Assembly (NCBI GenBank): GCA_960531495.1 | Contig: OY482846.1 | Coordinates: forward strand, 37,737,565 to 37,801,564 | Direction of reading: 5' to 3' | Origin: Zeus faber | Lineage: Eukaryota > Chordata > Actinopteri > Zeiformes > Zeidae | DNA length: 64,000 bases | Shown here: in pieces, positions 11,479-22,589 of the stretch | Numbering within the stretch: position 1 is the stretch's first letter | How the letters are laid out: the number at the start of each line of letters is the position of its first letter | Made by a program: the position numbers and the translations under genes | Notes under the pieces: model-generated | Database searches by the model: none | What the model was told of the DNA's origin: nothing | Seen by the model: only the letters and a program-made list of their open reading frames with translations

Positions 11479-12101
11479 CTATCTCCACGCCACACGCACT
11501 GTGTAATATTGGGAGAGAAATTAGAAACTCGGAGGAGTGAATACATATTGTGGTGTATTGTCATAACTGAGAAAACAAATAGTCATCAGAGGAAAATATT
11601 GCGTCCCTGGAACACTGTTAGAAGCTCTAAGCGACCTGAAATATTTACTGTTTACAACTTTGTTTACAAACACATTTATAATTGAAAGAAATATCTTCAA
11701 GGCCGACGAAACTCCCCACTGTCACTAACAGCCTGTATTATAATGCTCATAAACTCTGGATATGAGCTGAGATTGTACTATTGTAAAACATGAGGTGTAA
11801 AAATAAGAAGATTGAAAATGACATCACTAACAAATGCAGATTCTTTATAATTGCTACCTTCCACTGTACCCGTAAGTATTCTGTCAATGAGGTCGATCTG
11901 AGCTTCAGGTTCAGTCATCTCAACCTTTGCGTTCCGAAAAACAGTATCATTAACGAGGTTATGGGAAATGCATCAATTCTTTAGAATTTATACATATTCA
12001 CACAAGAGACCAAAATGCATAACACCAACTTCATCCAATATGTAAGAGCATCTGAGCAGAAGGAAGACAAAACCTCTTCCATAAGCTGTCGGAGCTCTGG
12101 A
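11479..12101. other. No recognisable gene
   Basis: AT-rich non-coding sequence between an LTR and the truncated LINE. No domain, splice pair or repeat relationship was found. Confidence 0.4.
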
Positions 12102-13575
12102 TCACATCATCTTTGGAAATAGTCTCTTTGTGAATCTCCCCAGTGGAGATCTAGCTATAGCACCACTCTCTGAAAAAGTTAGGTGGACGACCACCTTGTG
12201 TAATGCTGACTGCAGGGTCAGAGGTTCCCCCAGCACCGCACTGACATCTTCCGGGACCCTGGGCAGATTCCCACAAAAGGAGTAAAACAGTTCTTTTTGC
12301 TCCTCGTACTCACTTCTGTACAGCTCCGTGTAAAAGTCCACGGCTCTCGTCCGGATCTCCTCCGGCCTCCTGAGCTCCTGTCCTGTGTCTGATCTCAGGG
12401 CGTGGATAAACCTGCTCTGCCCGTTCCTCTTCTCCAGGCTAAAAAAGAAACTAGATGGTGCGTCCATCAGTGCTGCGCTCTGGAAGCGAGAGCGGACCAG
12501 CGCCCCCTGCGCCTTGGTGCCTAGTAGGTCTGCAAGAGCAGCTCTTTTAGACTTGAGGTCCTTAATGTGTTCTCGATTCCCAGTGGGTTCCACTACACCC
12601 TGTAACTCCACAATGTCAGTCTCCAGATCCCTCATAGATCTGGTGATGTCCCGTGTGACATTGAGAGTATACTGCCGACAGAGCTGCTCTATCTCCCTCT
12701 TCCCATAGTCCCACCACAGTCTTAAGGAAATAAAATCCTGCTTTCTGTCTCTAAAACCTTCCCAAAAAAACCTAAAAGCATCCTTAAAGTTGGAGTCACA
12801 TAGTAGGGTGGTGTTAAAATGCCAATATGCGCTTTTGGGCTTTACAGTGGCGATAAAAACACGGCAAACAACCAGGGAGTGATCGGTAAAACCAACAGGG
12901 ACCATTCTACATTCCTTAAAAATGTTAAAGTGGTGCTTAAAACAGTAAAACCAGTCTAGTCTGGCCAACGATAGAAAGGTGCCTCTGCAGTGCACCCAGG
13001 TGTACTGTCTTTCATCCCCGTTGGTTCTCCTCCACACGTCCGTTAGCTCGTTCTCGCTTGAGAGCAGCCTCATCGCGTTCTGCGATGCTCTGTGAGGCTC
13101 ACAGTGGTTCCTGTCTAACAGGTCGTTCTCGGTGCAGTTAAAGTCACCTCCTAGAAACAAAAACTCCCCAGTACGAGCTTTGCTTAAAACCCCATTTAAA
13201 ACTTGCAAAAGGTGACTCTGTGTGGTCCTGTGGTGGGGGCGTACACATTTATAAAGACAAACTTATGATGCTCAAATGCTGCCCTCACCACCATCAGTCT
13301 GCCCTCCACCACCTCCTCCACCTCAAAGGATACTGGGGCAAAGCTCTTAGAAAAGAGAAGAGCCACCCCCCCGCTGGTGGTGCTCTTGTGGCTTAGCACC
13401 ACCCCCCCCCCCCCCACTCCCTCTTCCAGTCAGCCTCATTGCCAGAGTCACTGTGGGTCTCCTGCACCAACAGCACATCCAGCCTCTTCTGCTCCATCAG
13501 CTCGTACAGCAGAGACCTCTTAGCTGCGTCTCTGGCCCCATTCGCATTCAGCGTGCTGATGTTAAAGTCACTCAT
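12102..13575 (-). pseudogene. Tx1-like LINE ORF2: endonuclease and linker, RT missing
   Basis: Starting at the ATG at 13575, the frames carry the apurinic-type endonuclease motifs in order: STLNANGARD, LLVQETH, FVFINVYAPT, LGGDFNCTEND, LARLDWFY and FTDHSLVVCR. These cover the expected Asn, Glu, Tyr, Asp-Asn, Asp and Asp-His residues. A ~200-residue linker follows. The enzyme would nick target DNA to prime reverse transcription. Two frameshifts, at the G run near 13400-13413 and near 13205, break the frame. After about residue 470 the similarity degrades and ends, with no reverse transcriptase. The ATG overlaps the ORF1 stop. LINE copies usually lose the 5' end, so this 3' loss is unusual. Confidence 0.8.
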
Positions 13576-15186
13576 TGCTACGGAAAAGGGAAACAGCCCG
13601 AACAGCAGCACCCACCTCCACCTCCTCCCCATCCTCTCCGTTGTTCAGCTCCTTCCTGATCTTTTGCACTATTTTCTTTAGCCTGTACACCTCCTGGTCC
13701 GTGAACCCTCCTCTCCCCTTACTCCTCATCTGTTGCTGGGCCGCGTTCGCCAGCAACTCCTTGTCTGAGAAGAAATCCTCCACCTTTATCCCTTTCACAT
13801 TCTTCGTCCTGTGCAGAAACGCTTTTATTTTGCCCACACTGTAGCTTTTTTTGCCCTTTTTCTTCTTTACGCCAAGAAAAACCTGCCCCTCACTGTCTGC
13901 AGAAGAGTCCTCCTCCATCCAGGACTCTGACTCCGAGCCTCCCTGCTCCACCTCCTGACTTGCCTTCCCCTGGCTTGCTGTCCCTCTCTTCGCCTGAGAG
14001 TCTCCTGCCATTTTGTTGGACTTTCTTTTGAGCCGAGGGACTCTCACCCGATCGTCCTCGTCCCCCATCTCAAAGTCACTTCCTTCCAGTGCCTCCTCCT
14101 CCCTAGCTACGTCACCTGCACTCCTTTGACTTTGTTCCGTAGCTTCCTTTCCCTCACCAGTCCCCTCCTGTCCCCCCGCACCCACCTGCCTGTCTTCCGG
14201 ACCCTCCTCCTTCCCCTCCTGTCCTCCCACCCTTACCTGCCTTCTTTCCAGACCCTCGCCTGCCTCCCCCCGTGTCTCCACGCTCACCTGGCTGCGCTGT
14301 CTACCTCCACCCGTTCCCTCCTGCGGCTCCACATTCCCCCCCCCCCCCCTTTTTTTCCCCCTGCCCCTCGCCTGCCCCCTCCTGTGCCCCCACCTTCACC
14401 TGTTTCTTCTCCTTTCCTTTCCGCCCTCCACCTGTCTCCCCCTGTGCCCCCACCTCCACCTGTCTTTCCCCTGCCTCCATTTGGCCCTCACCTGCCTCTC
14501 CCTGTGCCCCCACCTTCACCTGCTTTTCCCCTCCTTCCTTCTGGCCCTCCCCCGCCTCCTCCTGTGCCCCCTTCTTTGCCTGTTTTCCCCCCTCTTGACC
14601 CCCCCCTGCTCCCTCCTGTGCCCCCACCTTCGCCTGCTTTTCCCCTTTCTGACCCTCACCTGCCCCCTCCTGTGCACCCTCCTTGTCCTGTCCACCCTTC
14701 TGCCCCTCACCTGTCTCGCCGCCTGCCTTCTTACCTGGACATGCCCTGACCTGGTGTCCCTCCCCACCGCACCCAAAGCACTTGGTGGTGTCAGTGTTGA
14801 CAAACACCACATAGTCAAACTCATCCGCCCTCCGGGACTTTTTTAACTGGCGACACCACCTTCCCGTGCCTCGCCAGTTCCTTAGTGAGGGTCTCATCTT
14901 TAATAAACGGCGGAACATTCGCCAAATTCACCCTCTTCGCCGGTGTGGAGAGAGGCAGGACGGGAACAAACATTTTGTTCACCGTAACGCCGCTCGCCAC
15001 CACCGCGTTCACCTTGTCTACACTGTCCAAGAAGATCACCACCGCGCTGTTCATCCGCGCTGCGGACACAACGCTGCTGTAGCCGACAGCCTTCCCCACC
15101 GCCAGGCTGCAGTCCTCCACCGAGACCGAGGAAGACACGGGCAACTTAATGCCGTGCTTCCTCGTTAGCTTGGTGAGGTCCGACAT
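13568..15186 (-). pseudogene. Tx1-like LINE ORF1 with CCHC knuckle
   Basis: Begins MSDLTKLTRKHGIKLP at 15186. An N-terminal RNA-recognition-like region carries SSVVSAARMNSAVVIFLDSV and LANVPPFIKDETLTKELARH. A zinc knuckle CFGCGGEGHQVRAC (about 14782-14741) follows DEFDYVVFVN. Then comes a long run of ~22-residue Gly/Glu/Lys/Gln-rich repeats (AQEGAGEGQ type), an acidic Ser-rich segment, and a Lys-rich C-terminus ending at 13568. ORF1 proteins of this group coat LINE RNA. Breaks: sequence between VKKVPEGG and the knuckle segment is deleted and frameshifted (near 14860), and a C/G homopolymer near 14336-14351 shifts the frame. Its last codons overlap the ORF2 start. Confidence 0.8.
14140..14720. 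repeat. Pyrimidine-rich minisatellite within LINE ORF1
   Basis: The plus strand is almost pure C/T with imperfect units of about 60-66 bases ending in CCCCCACCTTCACCTG-like text. On the coding (minus) strand it gives the Gly/Glu/Lys/Gln repeats. The G-rich coding strand contains many runs of three or more G. Confidence 0.75.
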
Positions 15187-15420
15187 GGTTGCGGACCCGC
15201 ACCACCACCACCACCACCACCACCACCCCCCACCCGCTGTGCGCACACCCTACAACCAACAAAAAAACCTAACACCGTCACCAACAAATAATTTTAAACA
15301 TACAATTGATAGAAAAAGTTAGAGAGAAAGTCACTCACTCTACCAAACGCTCACACGCTCCGCTCGCTCACGCCTCCAATCACTCAGAGAGAGAGAGAGA
15401 GAGAGGGGGAGAGAGAGCAG
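15187..15420 (-). promoter_or_regulatory. Probable LINE 5' UTR/promoter with GGT and CT repeats
   Basis: Lies directly upstream of the LINE ORF1 start. It holds a (CCA/TGG)n run (15199-15228) and an (AG)n run (15385-15418). Tx1 elements carry an internal promoter at the 5' end. That is known for the clade, and this span is assigned by position only. Confidence 0.4.
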
Positions 15421-15988
15421 ACGTTAGATCAGTGAGCAGCAACTTAGTTTATATTAACCTAGAAGAAGCAGCAAAGTCAGTCAACTGATTTGTTAGAATC
15501 GGGCCATCGACCGGTTCATGGTACATTTAGATAGATCCAGGGGTCCGCAGCTCCATCTTTAACGTTAAAACCTTTTTCCGATTTGTATCGGTGAATTGTT
15601 TAACCCTTACTAAGCAAGAATAAATGAAGCGAATAAAGAATGTGTTGGATGTGCATAACAGGAAAAAAAACATTTCTCCACAGGCGCTGTGATGTACTTT
15701 GACAAAACACTGGGAAACAACTCGGAGCACAAAGGACAGGACACCTTTATAAAAACAAACGGCTGAGCAATTTTTTAAGTGAAATGGTCAGACACAAAAT
15801 GTTCGTCATCTGCAATAATGTAATTAACCGGCAATGCATTGTTTTTACTTTAACATCTATTTTGTGAGAGGAGGTGGTACATGAGAGCACAACTGGAGAT
15901 GCCTATAATAAAATGTAGAAAGAATGTCAATCAATTACACATACAATGGAAATAGCTGAAACAAATAGCTACATATGAGTGAGTTTAC
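15421..15988. other. No recognisable gene
   Basis: Sequence between the LINE 5' end and the last detected exon of the spliced pseudogene. Further exons of that gene would be expected here if it were complete, but I could not find any. The LINE may have inserted in or beyond its next intron. Confidence 0.35.
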
Positions 15989-16663
15989 ATTCCCAGGATT
16001 GCTCAAAGCTGGAGACTCAACAAAATCTGTCATCACATCTGGCTCTAAATTCTGAAACTCAAAAAGCTGTAGAATCAGGGAATAAGTACAATGATGACCC
16101 TGCATACTTATTTGTGTGATAGCATTACAGTTGACATTACCGGTTCAAAATCTATGCTGTCAGAACAACTGCCCGGCTCACAATCCTGGGCACGTAAAAC
16201 CAGCAGATTAACAGGCATGCTCAGATGACAAGTGGCACATCTTGCTTTTGGCATCTTTTCAAACTCCTTGGATGAGTAGGGCAAGGAGGAGGTGTCCAAG
16301 GTGTCCTGGAAGGGCATGATGTACAGACATCCCTTTCCCGCAAAAACTTTGGAAAGGTAGGCCTCTGTGTAATTCTCTGCCTAAGGTGCCAGAACACTTT
16401 TCAAAACAGTTTTTGCTGACTTGATCCTGCTATGTGGTAGTATGTACAATTTTGTACAGAGTGACAAAGTGTTTGCTATGGAAATACACTGTAAAATTTG
16501 ATAACATTAGAAAATTTGAAATGAAAGAGGGAAGTGAAAAACGTTGCATACTTACTATTTTATGTTAGACATTCCCATGACTGGATAAAAAGGGGAGGGG
16601 GGTGTCTGTCAACCATCAGGGGCATTAATGAGCACATGTCAACCAGCTATTATTATAATAGTA

Positions 16664-17146
16664 CAGTGGAACCTCAACTTACGACTGCATATACTTACGA
16701 CTAATCCAATATACGAGTAGCGATAGTCGCGAAAATTTGTATCGACTTGCGACCGACTGTTCCAAAATACGATTGTGGAAATTTGCAGTTGGCATGTCGG
16801 CGGTCAGTCAGCAGTCAGTCAGCAGCCACTCAGCAGCCACTCAGCAGTCAGTCAGCAGTCAGTCAGCAGTCAGTCAGCAGTCAGTCAGCAGCCACTCAGC
16901 AGCCACTCAGCAGTCAGTCAGCAGTCAGTCAGCAGTCAGTCAGCGGCGACCTACATCCTGTGTGCACGTAGTTCGTGGCTTATCGATATTTTTTTCAAAC
17001 TTACTGTGTTTGTGCTGTGTATTTTGTTTATTTTCATCCTTCATGATTTCATAATTCATATGGGAAAAATTGCTTCAACATACGACTGTTTTAACATACG
17101 GCCGTTCTTATAGAACCAATTACAGTCGTAAGTCGAGGTACCACTG
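16664..17146. mobile_element. Pogo/Tigger-like non-autonomous TIR element
   Basis: Ends CAGTGGAACCTCAACTTACG and its inverted partner, which closes in CGAGGTACCACTG, match over about 26 bases with few mismatches. CAGTGG-type ends with ACCTC are typical of Tc1/mariner-pogo elements. The left flank is TA, as expected. The right flank reads TT, so the TA duplication is imperfect. It contains a minisatellite and no transposase. It sits inside an intron of the spliced pseudogene. Confidence 0.7.
16800..16945. repeat. 11-bp minisatellite with higher-order pattern
   Basis: Thirteen 11-base units of two kinds, A = CAGTCAGTCAG and B = CAGCCACTCAG, run A A B B A A A A B B A A A. A ~66-base higher-order period is visible. 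Because 11 is not a multiple of three, every frame translates to Ser/Gln-rich repeats, so the open frames here are not evidence of a gene. Confidence 0.9.
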
Positions 17147-18064
17147 TTGTAGATAGAGAATATACATTTTTTTCAACTGCCGACATATAATACCAGAGTT
17201 TAAGAGATTATATCTTACCACCAGCTTTATGTAGCATCTAGGCCCCTTCCAGTGATATCATTTTTGAGTATGCGTCCATGACTATCATATGTATCTATGG
17301 GGAAAGAGTGAGTGCACAGTGCACACAAGTGTGCAGTAACTACTATAATGCCCCCCCAAGTCATTCCTGTTGAGGTAGATTTGTTACAGGTACAACTCCA
17401 CTGGATTGGGAAACTACAATAGCACATCTCCACCACTTTCCTGATTATTTTTTCTGTCTTACCTGGGAGTGGTCAGCATTTTCAGGAATACTAATAGTCC
17501 TCCGGCCACTTCCAGTCTGGAGAAGGACCATCTCATCAGAGGACGTTGGTATTCGCTCTGTGCATTTGTTATGCAGAAATAAACTGGATGGAGGTTGATC
17601 TGACAGCCCTTCTTTTGGGAGATGGGTTATGGCCATTTCTAGATTTGAGTAGGCCATGGAAAGCATTGAGTTGATAAGTGAATATAAGAAGCTCTTATAT
17701 AATATGAATGAGAAAAAAATCTTATAAGCTGACGTTCCAATTTAAGGAGACCCTGAATTAAGCTGATTGAAGAGCGATCACAATGACCATTTTGTTCAGG
17801 CCGAAAATAATGTTCCCTCACATTGATGATGAGAACAAAATGAATTTCCTACAACAGATACAAACCTGGCCATGTTGTGCTCCACTGTATTTCCTGCTAT
17901 CCAAGGACAGCCAGTGTTCCTCTGCTGCTACGTGATGCTGCCTTGTCCCAGCCTGCTCCCTGTGTAGCGGGCTGCCAACTGCCACCTGCTCTCCCTGAAC
18001 CTGTACTTCATCTGTGAAAACACTCATAACTGTGTATAAAACCCTAGGAGCTAAATATACTGAG

Positions 18065-18300
18065 CACGGTACCGGGTGCGGCAGAGTGGCTTGCACTGTT
18101 GCCTCACAGCAAGAAGGGCCTGGGTTTGAATCCCGGCTGTGCCAGGACCTTCCTGCGTGAAGTTTGTATGCCGGTTTCCTCCCACCATCAAAGACATGTA
18201 TGTTAGGGGTTAATATACCTGTCGGTACCCCTGACCAATGCACTGGCAAAAGAAGAACTGTGGCTGCTCCTAGGGGTTTATAGAATGGGTCAATGCAGAG
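18065..18300 (+). mobile_element. SINE-like dispersed repeat with pol III B-box
   Basis: Contains GTTTGAATCCCGGCTG (B-box-like), TTGCCTCACAGCAAGAAGG and CGGTTTCCTCCCACCATCAAAG, then ATGTTAGGGGTTAA. This text belongs to a very common fish repeat. The copy is internally shortened relative to what I remember of the consensus. Confidence 0.65.
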
Positions 18301-18434
18301 GATAAATTTAATTCTTGACGTGAGATGAGACAACTGAAGAATCTAATCTGTTTCAAAAGGCTGCATTGATTAATTAATTAATTAAACATTATCCACAGTA
18401 GATAGTTACAAGGCCTGAAAATTATGGTATGTGA

Positions 18435-18695
18435 TGTGGTTTAAGCAGCCACACATGTCCAGGTAATTGGGCCCAGGTTCAGGGTCGTTGCTCGTTAGAC
18501 CGAGCAACAGGTAAAACCCCCACCTCCACACACAGAATGGGAATCCCTGTCATGACAGGTGGTCCATCAGCTACAGGCTTCTTCCACCTTGGCAACTACA
18601 ATAAAACTGATACTTCTCAACTCCATTGCCGGTCTCTGTGTCAGAGGGCCCTGAAGATGCCACTTGGATGGTGTGTGGCAAGCAGAACTGCCACA
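18435..18695 (+). mobile_element. Solo LTR, family B copy 2 (plus)
   Basis: TGTGGTTTAAGCAGCCACAC at the left and CAGAACTGCCACA at the right. Aligns with 27008-27296 and with the reverse of 11232-11478. AATAAA at about 18598 is the polyadenylation signal. No target duplication is evident and no internal sequence is attached. Confidence 0.75.
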
Positions 18696-19379
18696 TATTG
18701 TCTGTAAAGCTGTCATTGAAACATAACAGTGCTTCCGCCGGCCATGTTGATCATATGTTTTGTTGTTTAAAATGGCTGCACAAAAGTATGAAGCTTGTGG
18801 GAATGACACACACTGCCAAGTCATCTCACACAAGTTTCCCACAGACCTATGGTTTTGAGAAGATGGCCAAACTTCATTAGCCAAGGCTCTCCTTAAGGCA
18901 ACAACACGCCTGGCAGCATTTTGTAACTCTGCCTGTTATGCAGACATAAAAATAGTAGATTGACTTTTACACTCCTAGACCTAGCTAGTGTCAGGTCTAC
19001 CCAGATCTCCAAGATTTGCGCAGCAGGCAATCACGGTCTACTGATACTGTGGCTAGTAATACGATGTAAGCTATTAAAATATATGAATTGCCTGTTAGGC
19101 AAAGTAAATTATAAGCTATGTTTCACCAATTGTGCGTTGAATATTACACATTTTTAAAGGCATACCACCTTGTGTTTGGCCATGCTTTGTCCTGGCTCTC
19201 GGCCAATCACAAAAGATGAAAACTGTAACCAATTATATTAAGGTATACAATGGTGACTGGGTCCGCCCACTTACTGCCAAAAAAAACAAAACACTTGCGC
19301 CCGAGCAGGTGAAGCGGCTCCTCTACATCCTCGCGCTTGGATCTAATTCGCGCTTGCGGATTTTGCCACTGATATGCCG
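18696..19379. other. No recognisable gene
   Basis: AT-rich intergenic sequence before the tandem array. The part after about 19200 may already belong to a degenerate first unit. Confidence 0.35.
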
Positions 19380-20545
19380 CCATAGCCGAACACCATGGCA
19401 AATGCATGATGGCGAACTGGCAAAGGGACGTGAGGGCGACATCTCTGCAACTCTGTCAGGTGAGGTTAGAGAGTGACTGGAAGGTACAGCAGCGAGTGAT
19501 CAAAATCAAATCATAGCAGGGGTTCAAGGCCACAGATAGACGGGAGTGTACCATTATTTTTAGGCACACACGTGTGACCCGTGTCTCATTAGCTAATGAC
19601 CCATGGTCATTTGGCTGATAGCCCCCCGAAGTATCGGGTAAAGGGTTCTGGCATCTTGTTCCAGAGAAAGCTCCACCTATTTAATTCTGATGGAGCCAAA
19701 CGCCATGGTGGAGCCAAGTACCATGGCAAACCATTCAGGTGAGGTTAAAAGGTGACCGAAATGTGATTCATTGGATGGCACACAAGGGCAAATTAGCCAA
19801 TGGCCAAAAGCTATTTGGCTAATAACCTAAATTATTGCAAAACTAGCCAGTTATACGGTCCTGAGCTAATTTAGTGTAAGCTCTACCCACTTAATTTCTC
19901 TGTAGCTGAATGCTGTGGCAATTGCATGATCGCAACCTCATGGAGATGAGCGTGCAACATAGTGCAACATATCTGCAACTTTTCAGTTGAGTTTAAAGAG
20001 TGACCAGACTTTACAGTAGCGAGTGATCAAAAAAAGTTATGTGCAGTGGATAGAAGCCACAGAGGATAGGAGTACACCGTGATTGGAAGGCGCACAACAG
20101 CTACCCATGGCTCATTAGTGAATACACCACGGTCATTTGGCTAATAACCCCCTGAAGAACCAGCAAACACCCGAGGAATAGGGTTCTAACATCTGGTTCC
20201 AGAGCTAGTTTAAAGAAAGCGCTACCAATTTAATTCCGTTACTGCCGAACGCCATGGCGAATGCATGGATGGGCCTCGCGGAGGGACATGACTGCATTGT
20301 TTCCTCGACTCTTCAGGTGAGGTTAAAAACATAGGTGATTAAAAACAAATTTTAGCAATGGATAAAGGCTCCAGGAAGACGAGAGTGTACAGTTATTGGA
20401 AGTCGCACAGGGGTGACCCATGGCTCATTAGCCAATGCCTCCTGGTCATTTGGATATTAGCCCCCAAAAATTACCACCAAACAAGGTATATGTTTCTAAC
20501 TATGTTAATATCCGTTTCCAGGGTTAGTTTAAAGAAAGCACTGAC
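19380..20545. repeat. Degenerate tandem array of 250-330 bp units
   Basis: Recurring blocks: an ATG in GAACGCCATGGCGAATGCAT-like text; CAGGTGAGGTTA-like at 19457, 19736, 19984 (decayed to CAGTTGAG) and 20314; GTGATCAAAA; GGGAGTGTACC; GACCCATGGCTCATTAGCCA; TCATTTGGCTAATA; and a closing CCAGAGCTAGTTTAAAGAAAGC. Anchor spacings are 279, 248 and 330 bases. The second unit has lost its middle. Units differ by many substitutions, so the array is old. The family is not identified. Confidence 0.75.
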
Positions 20546-22135
20546 AATCTAATAACTTATAAGGGTTGTTTTAATATCTCAGTGAAGGGAATCATACAAA
20601 CCAGGAGAGCAGAAAACAACCCATTTAAAGAAAGATTTCACTTCACCGCCTTTTGAGGTGAAAATCAACGACATTTAGCCCAGCCAAGGTTTCAAACGGC
20701 AAACAATCTTCCTTCTTACCCAGTGTTAAATCACAGCCTTCAGGGGAGAAAATGAGCACTCTGGAGGATTCTCAGAGCTTTTATTAGGCTTACAATAATA
20801 ACTCAGCATGGTATACTGCAGGCCGCACCAGCACAGATGCCTGGATGGGTGTGCGATGTGTTTCAGTCTAATACCTTAAAGAACCATATATATTGTATAT
20901 TAAAAATAAACATTGACTAGGCAGTGCACACATTTTCACATTTCGACCTGATTGTTTTCCTGATTATAGCTCTTATTTTTAGATATTTATTTTAATTTTG
21001 TCTGTAATTTCAGGTTTGATAAAACTGGAATGATATGGTGAGAAACCTTCATTCAAATGATCTTTTCAAACAATTTGCTAAGGGACTTAAATTTGCAATG
21101 AAAAAGACAATATTAAAAATCAAATACTGTGAGGTTCCATCGTAATGTAAAGTGGCTAAAACACGATTTCTGACACCAGTATGGTCCTTTACCTCCACAG
21201 CTCTAGGAATGAATCAGGCCTATTCTCACTTTCCTACAATACAGTACAATACGGAAGTGATGGAATATTTCAATATGATCAAATGTTATCGGGGTGGGGT
21301 GATGATGAATAAATTCTCAGTTCAGGCAAAGAACTTAACAGACATTTAAGAAAAACGCCGAAGCAGCAAATGAGCGGGTGAGGTGGAGATCGGCAGTCGT
21401 GCAGGCTTGGCTACTACATAACTTTGCCGGAGACCTCGGGGGTTTCTGCGGCTTTCTCTCACCCACCCAATCGTTGTTACTTTTAGGAAATGTGGAAACA
21501 GATCAGCAGCAGCATAAAGGGAGGCGGGGCCGATGGAGAGTAGAATCCAGCTCTGAGGTTTTTTCTTCGGTCCTCTGATCTGTCACAAGGGGGTTCACTT
21601 GGATGTCTCTTGCACCTCCTCATGCCGCTAAAACAGATTTGTTGATCCCTCCCAAGGAGAGAGCTTCTTCTTTTCCACATAACACGTGTCAACTACTTGT
21701 TCTTTTAATCTATGAGAATTCCCTCTCCCTGATAACTTTTTGTTTGCCTCTAGTTTTTAACTTGGTAAACATGGCTGCCGCTTGTTGTGGCCGGCGGGGG
21801 TCGGGCGAAAAGTTTCATCTCGTTCCATCTTGTGACGCCAGAGTTTTGGGCACTAAAATGATTCAGAAGCAGCAAAACTCGCCATCGTCTCTCCATGGAG
21901 AGTGGAATAATCACAGATCTGCAAATTTGCGTACCTAGGCGTTCGCAATTAAACGTAGATCTAAAATAGCCTTTTTTGAAAAGCTGGGGAGCAGTTACTG
22001 CAATTATACGTTCACCCCATTGGATTGCATTGACACAGCACAGTGAGAAGCTGCAGCAGAGTGGTAAGTTCCTCAATAGTAAAGCCTTGAGTGAGGATGT
22101 TCTATGAACATGTTGATTCCCATCATTTATAATGA
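20546..22135. other. No recognisable gene
   Basis: Mixed-composition non-coding sequence. A GC-richer patch at 21370-21600 contains several short open frames without recognisable domains or matching splice sites. Confidence 0.4.
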
Positions 22136-22440
22136 TAAATTCAAGATTCAAGAGGTTTATTTGTCACATACATCCACATACTTTAATACATATATGCAGT
22201 GAAATGTCTTTGCAATGCACCGCAAGATTATGCACAATAGTTACTAAACAGAACATAATAGCTAACCTAATTCATACCTAGCAACTAACTGAAACTAACA
22301 GATTCCTAAAATACAGTGAGATATACAGTATAGAATACAACAGTACGACACAGCAATACAGTAACACCGAACAGAACAACAATAAAGCACAGTATGCAGT
22401 AACCCAAAACAGTGATACAGTATGCAGTACGATGATGGGA
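22136..22440. repeat. Dispersed repeat D, copy 1
   Basis: Starts with ATTCAAGATTCAAGAGGTTT, then TTTGTCACATACAT and GTGAAATGTCTTTGCAA. Aligns through about 300 bases with 31826-32290. This begins like a frequent fish repeat with a (ATTCAAG)n start and a GTTTATTTGTCACAT core. It may be the end of a non-LTR element. The class is uncertain. Confidence 0.6.
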
Positions 22441-22589
22441 ATCAACGTTTTTAATAAGATCTGTGTTAAAAATGGTGAATCTATCCTTTAAAGGCTCCGT
22501 TCAAGTCCACTTTATCCATGAGTGATGTGGAGACCATAGTCCATGCATTTGTAACATCCCGCCGCACTGTAGAATCCCGTCTAGTATTA

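Larger units (their letters stand above)
15989..18011 (-). pseudogene. Spliced pseudogene of a multi-copy fish family (G2E3/HECT-like?)
   Basis: Minus-strand exons with good splice signals: exon A ending 17463 (RRTISIPENADHSQ, then GTAAGA); exon B 17294-17219 (CCCCATAG acceptor, GTAAGA donor, IHMIVMDAYSKMISLEGA, then TAG, then MLHKAGG); exon C 16429-16141 (CCACATAG acceptor; QQKL, AENYTEAYLSKVFAGKG, LYIMPFQDTLDTSSLP, FEKMPKARCATC, donor GTAATG); exon D 16066-15989 (CTACAG acceptor, FEFQNLEPDVMTDFVES, donor GTAAAC). A weaker exon lies at 18011-17866. Phases agree from A to D (0, 1, 0). The TAG at 17240-17238 sits where the family has Trp. Exon C carries a frameshift and a TAG at 16383-16381. 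The layout recalls fish G2/M-phase E3 ligase-like proteins, from memory. A TIR element occupies the B-C intron. Confidence 0.6.

Noticed and set aside
14126-14749. 207-codon Pro/Leu-rich frame on plus
   Set aside because: Antisense shadow of the Glu/Gly/Lys repeats of LINE ORF1.
19380-20545. Multi-exon gene with repeated exons
   Set aside because: Stops interrupt most units and no acceptor sites pair with the donors. Kept as a tandem repeat and raised as a question only.
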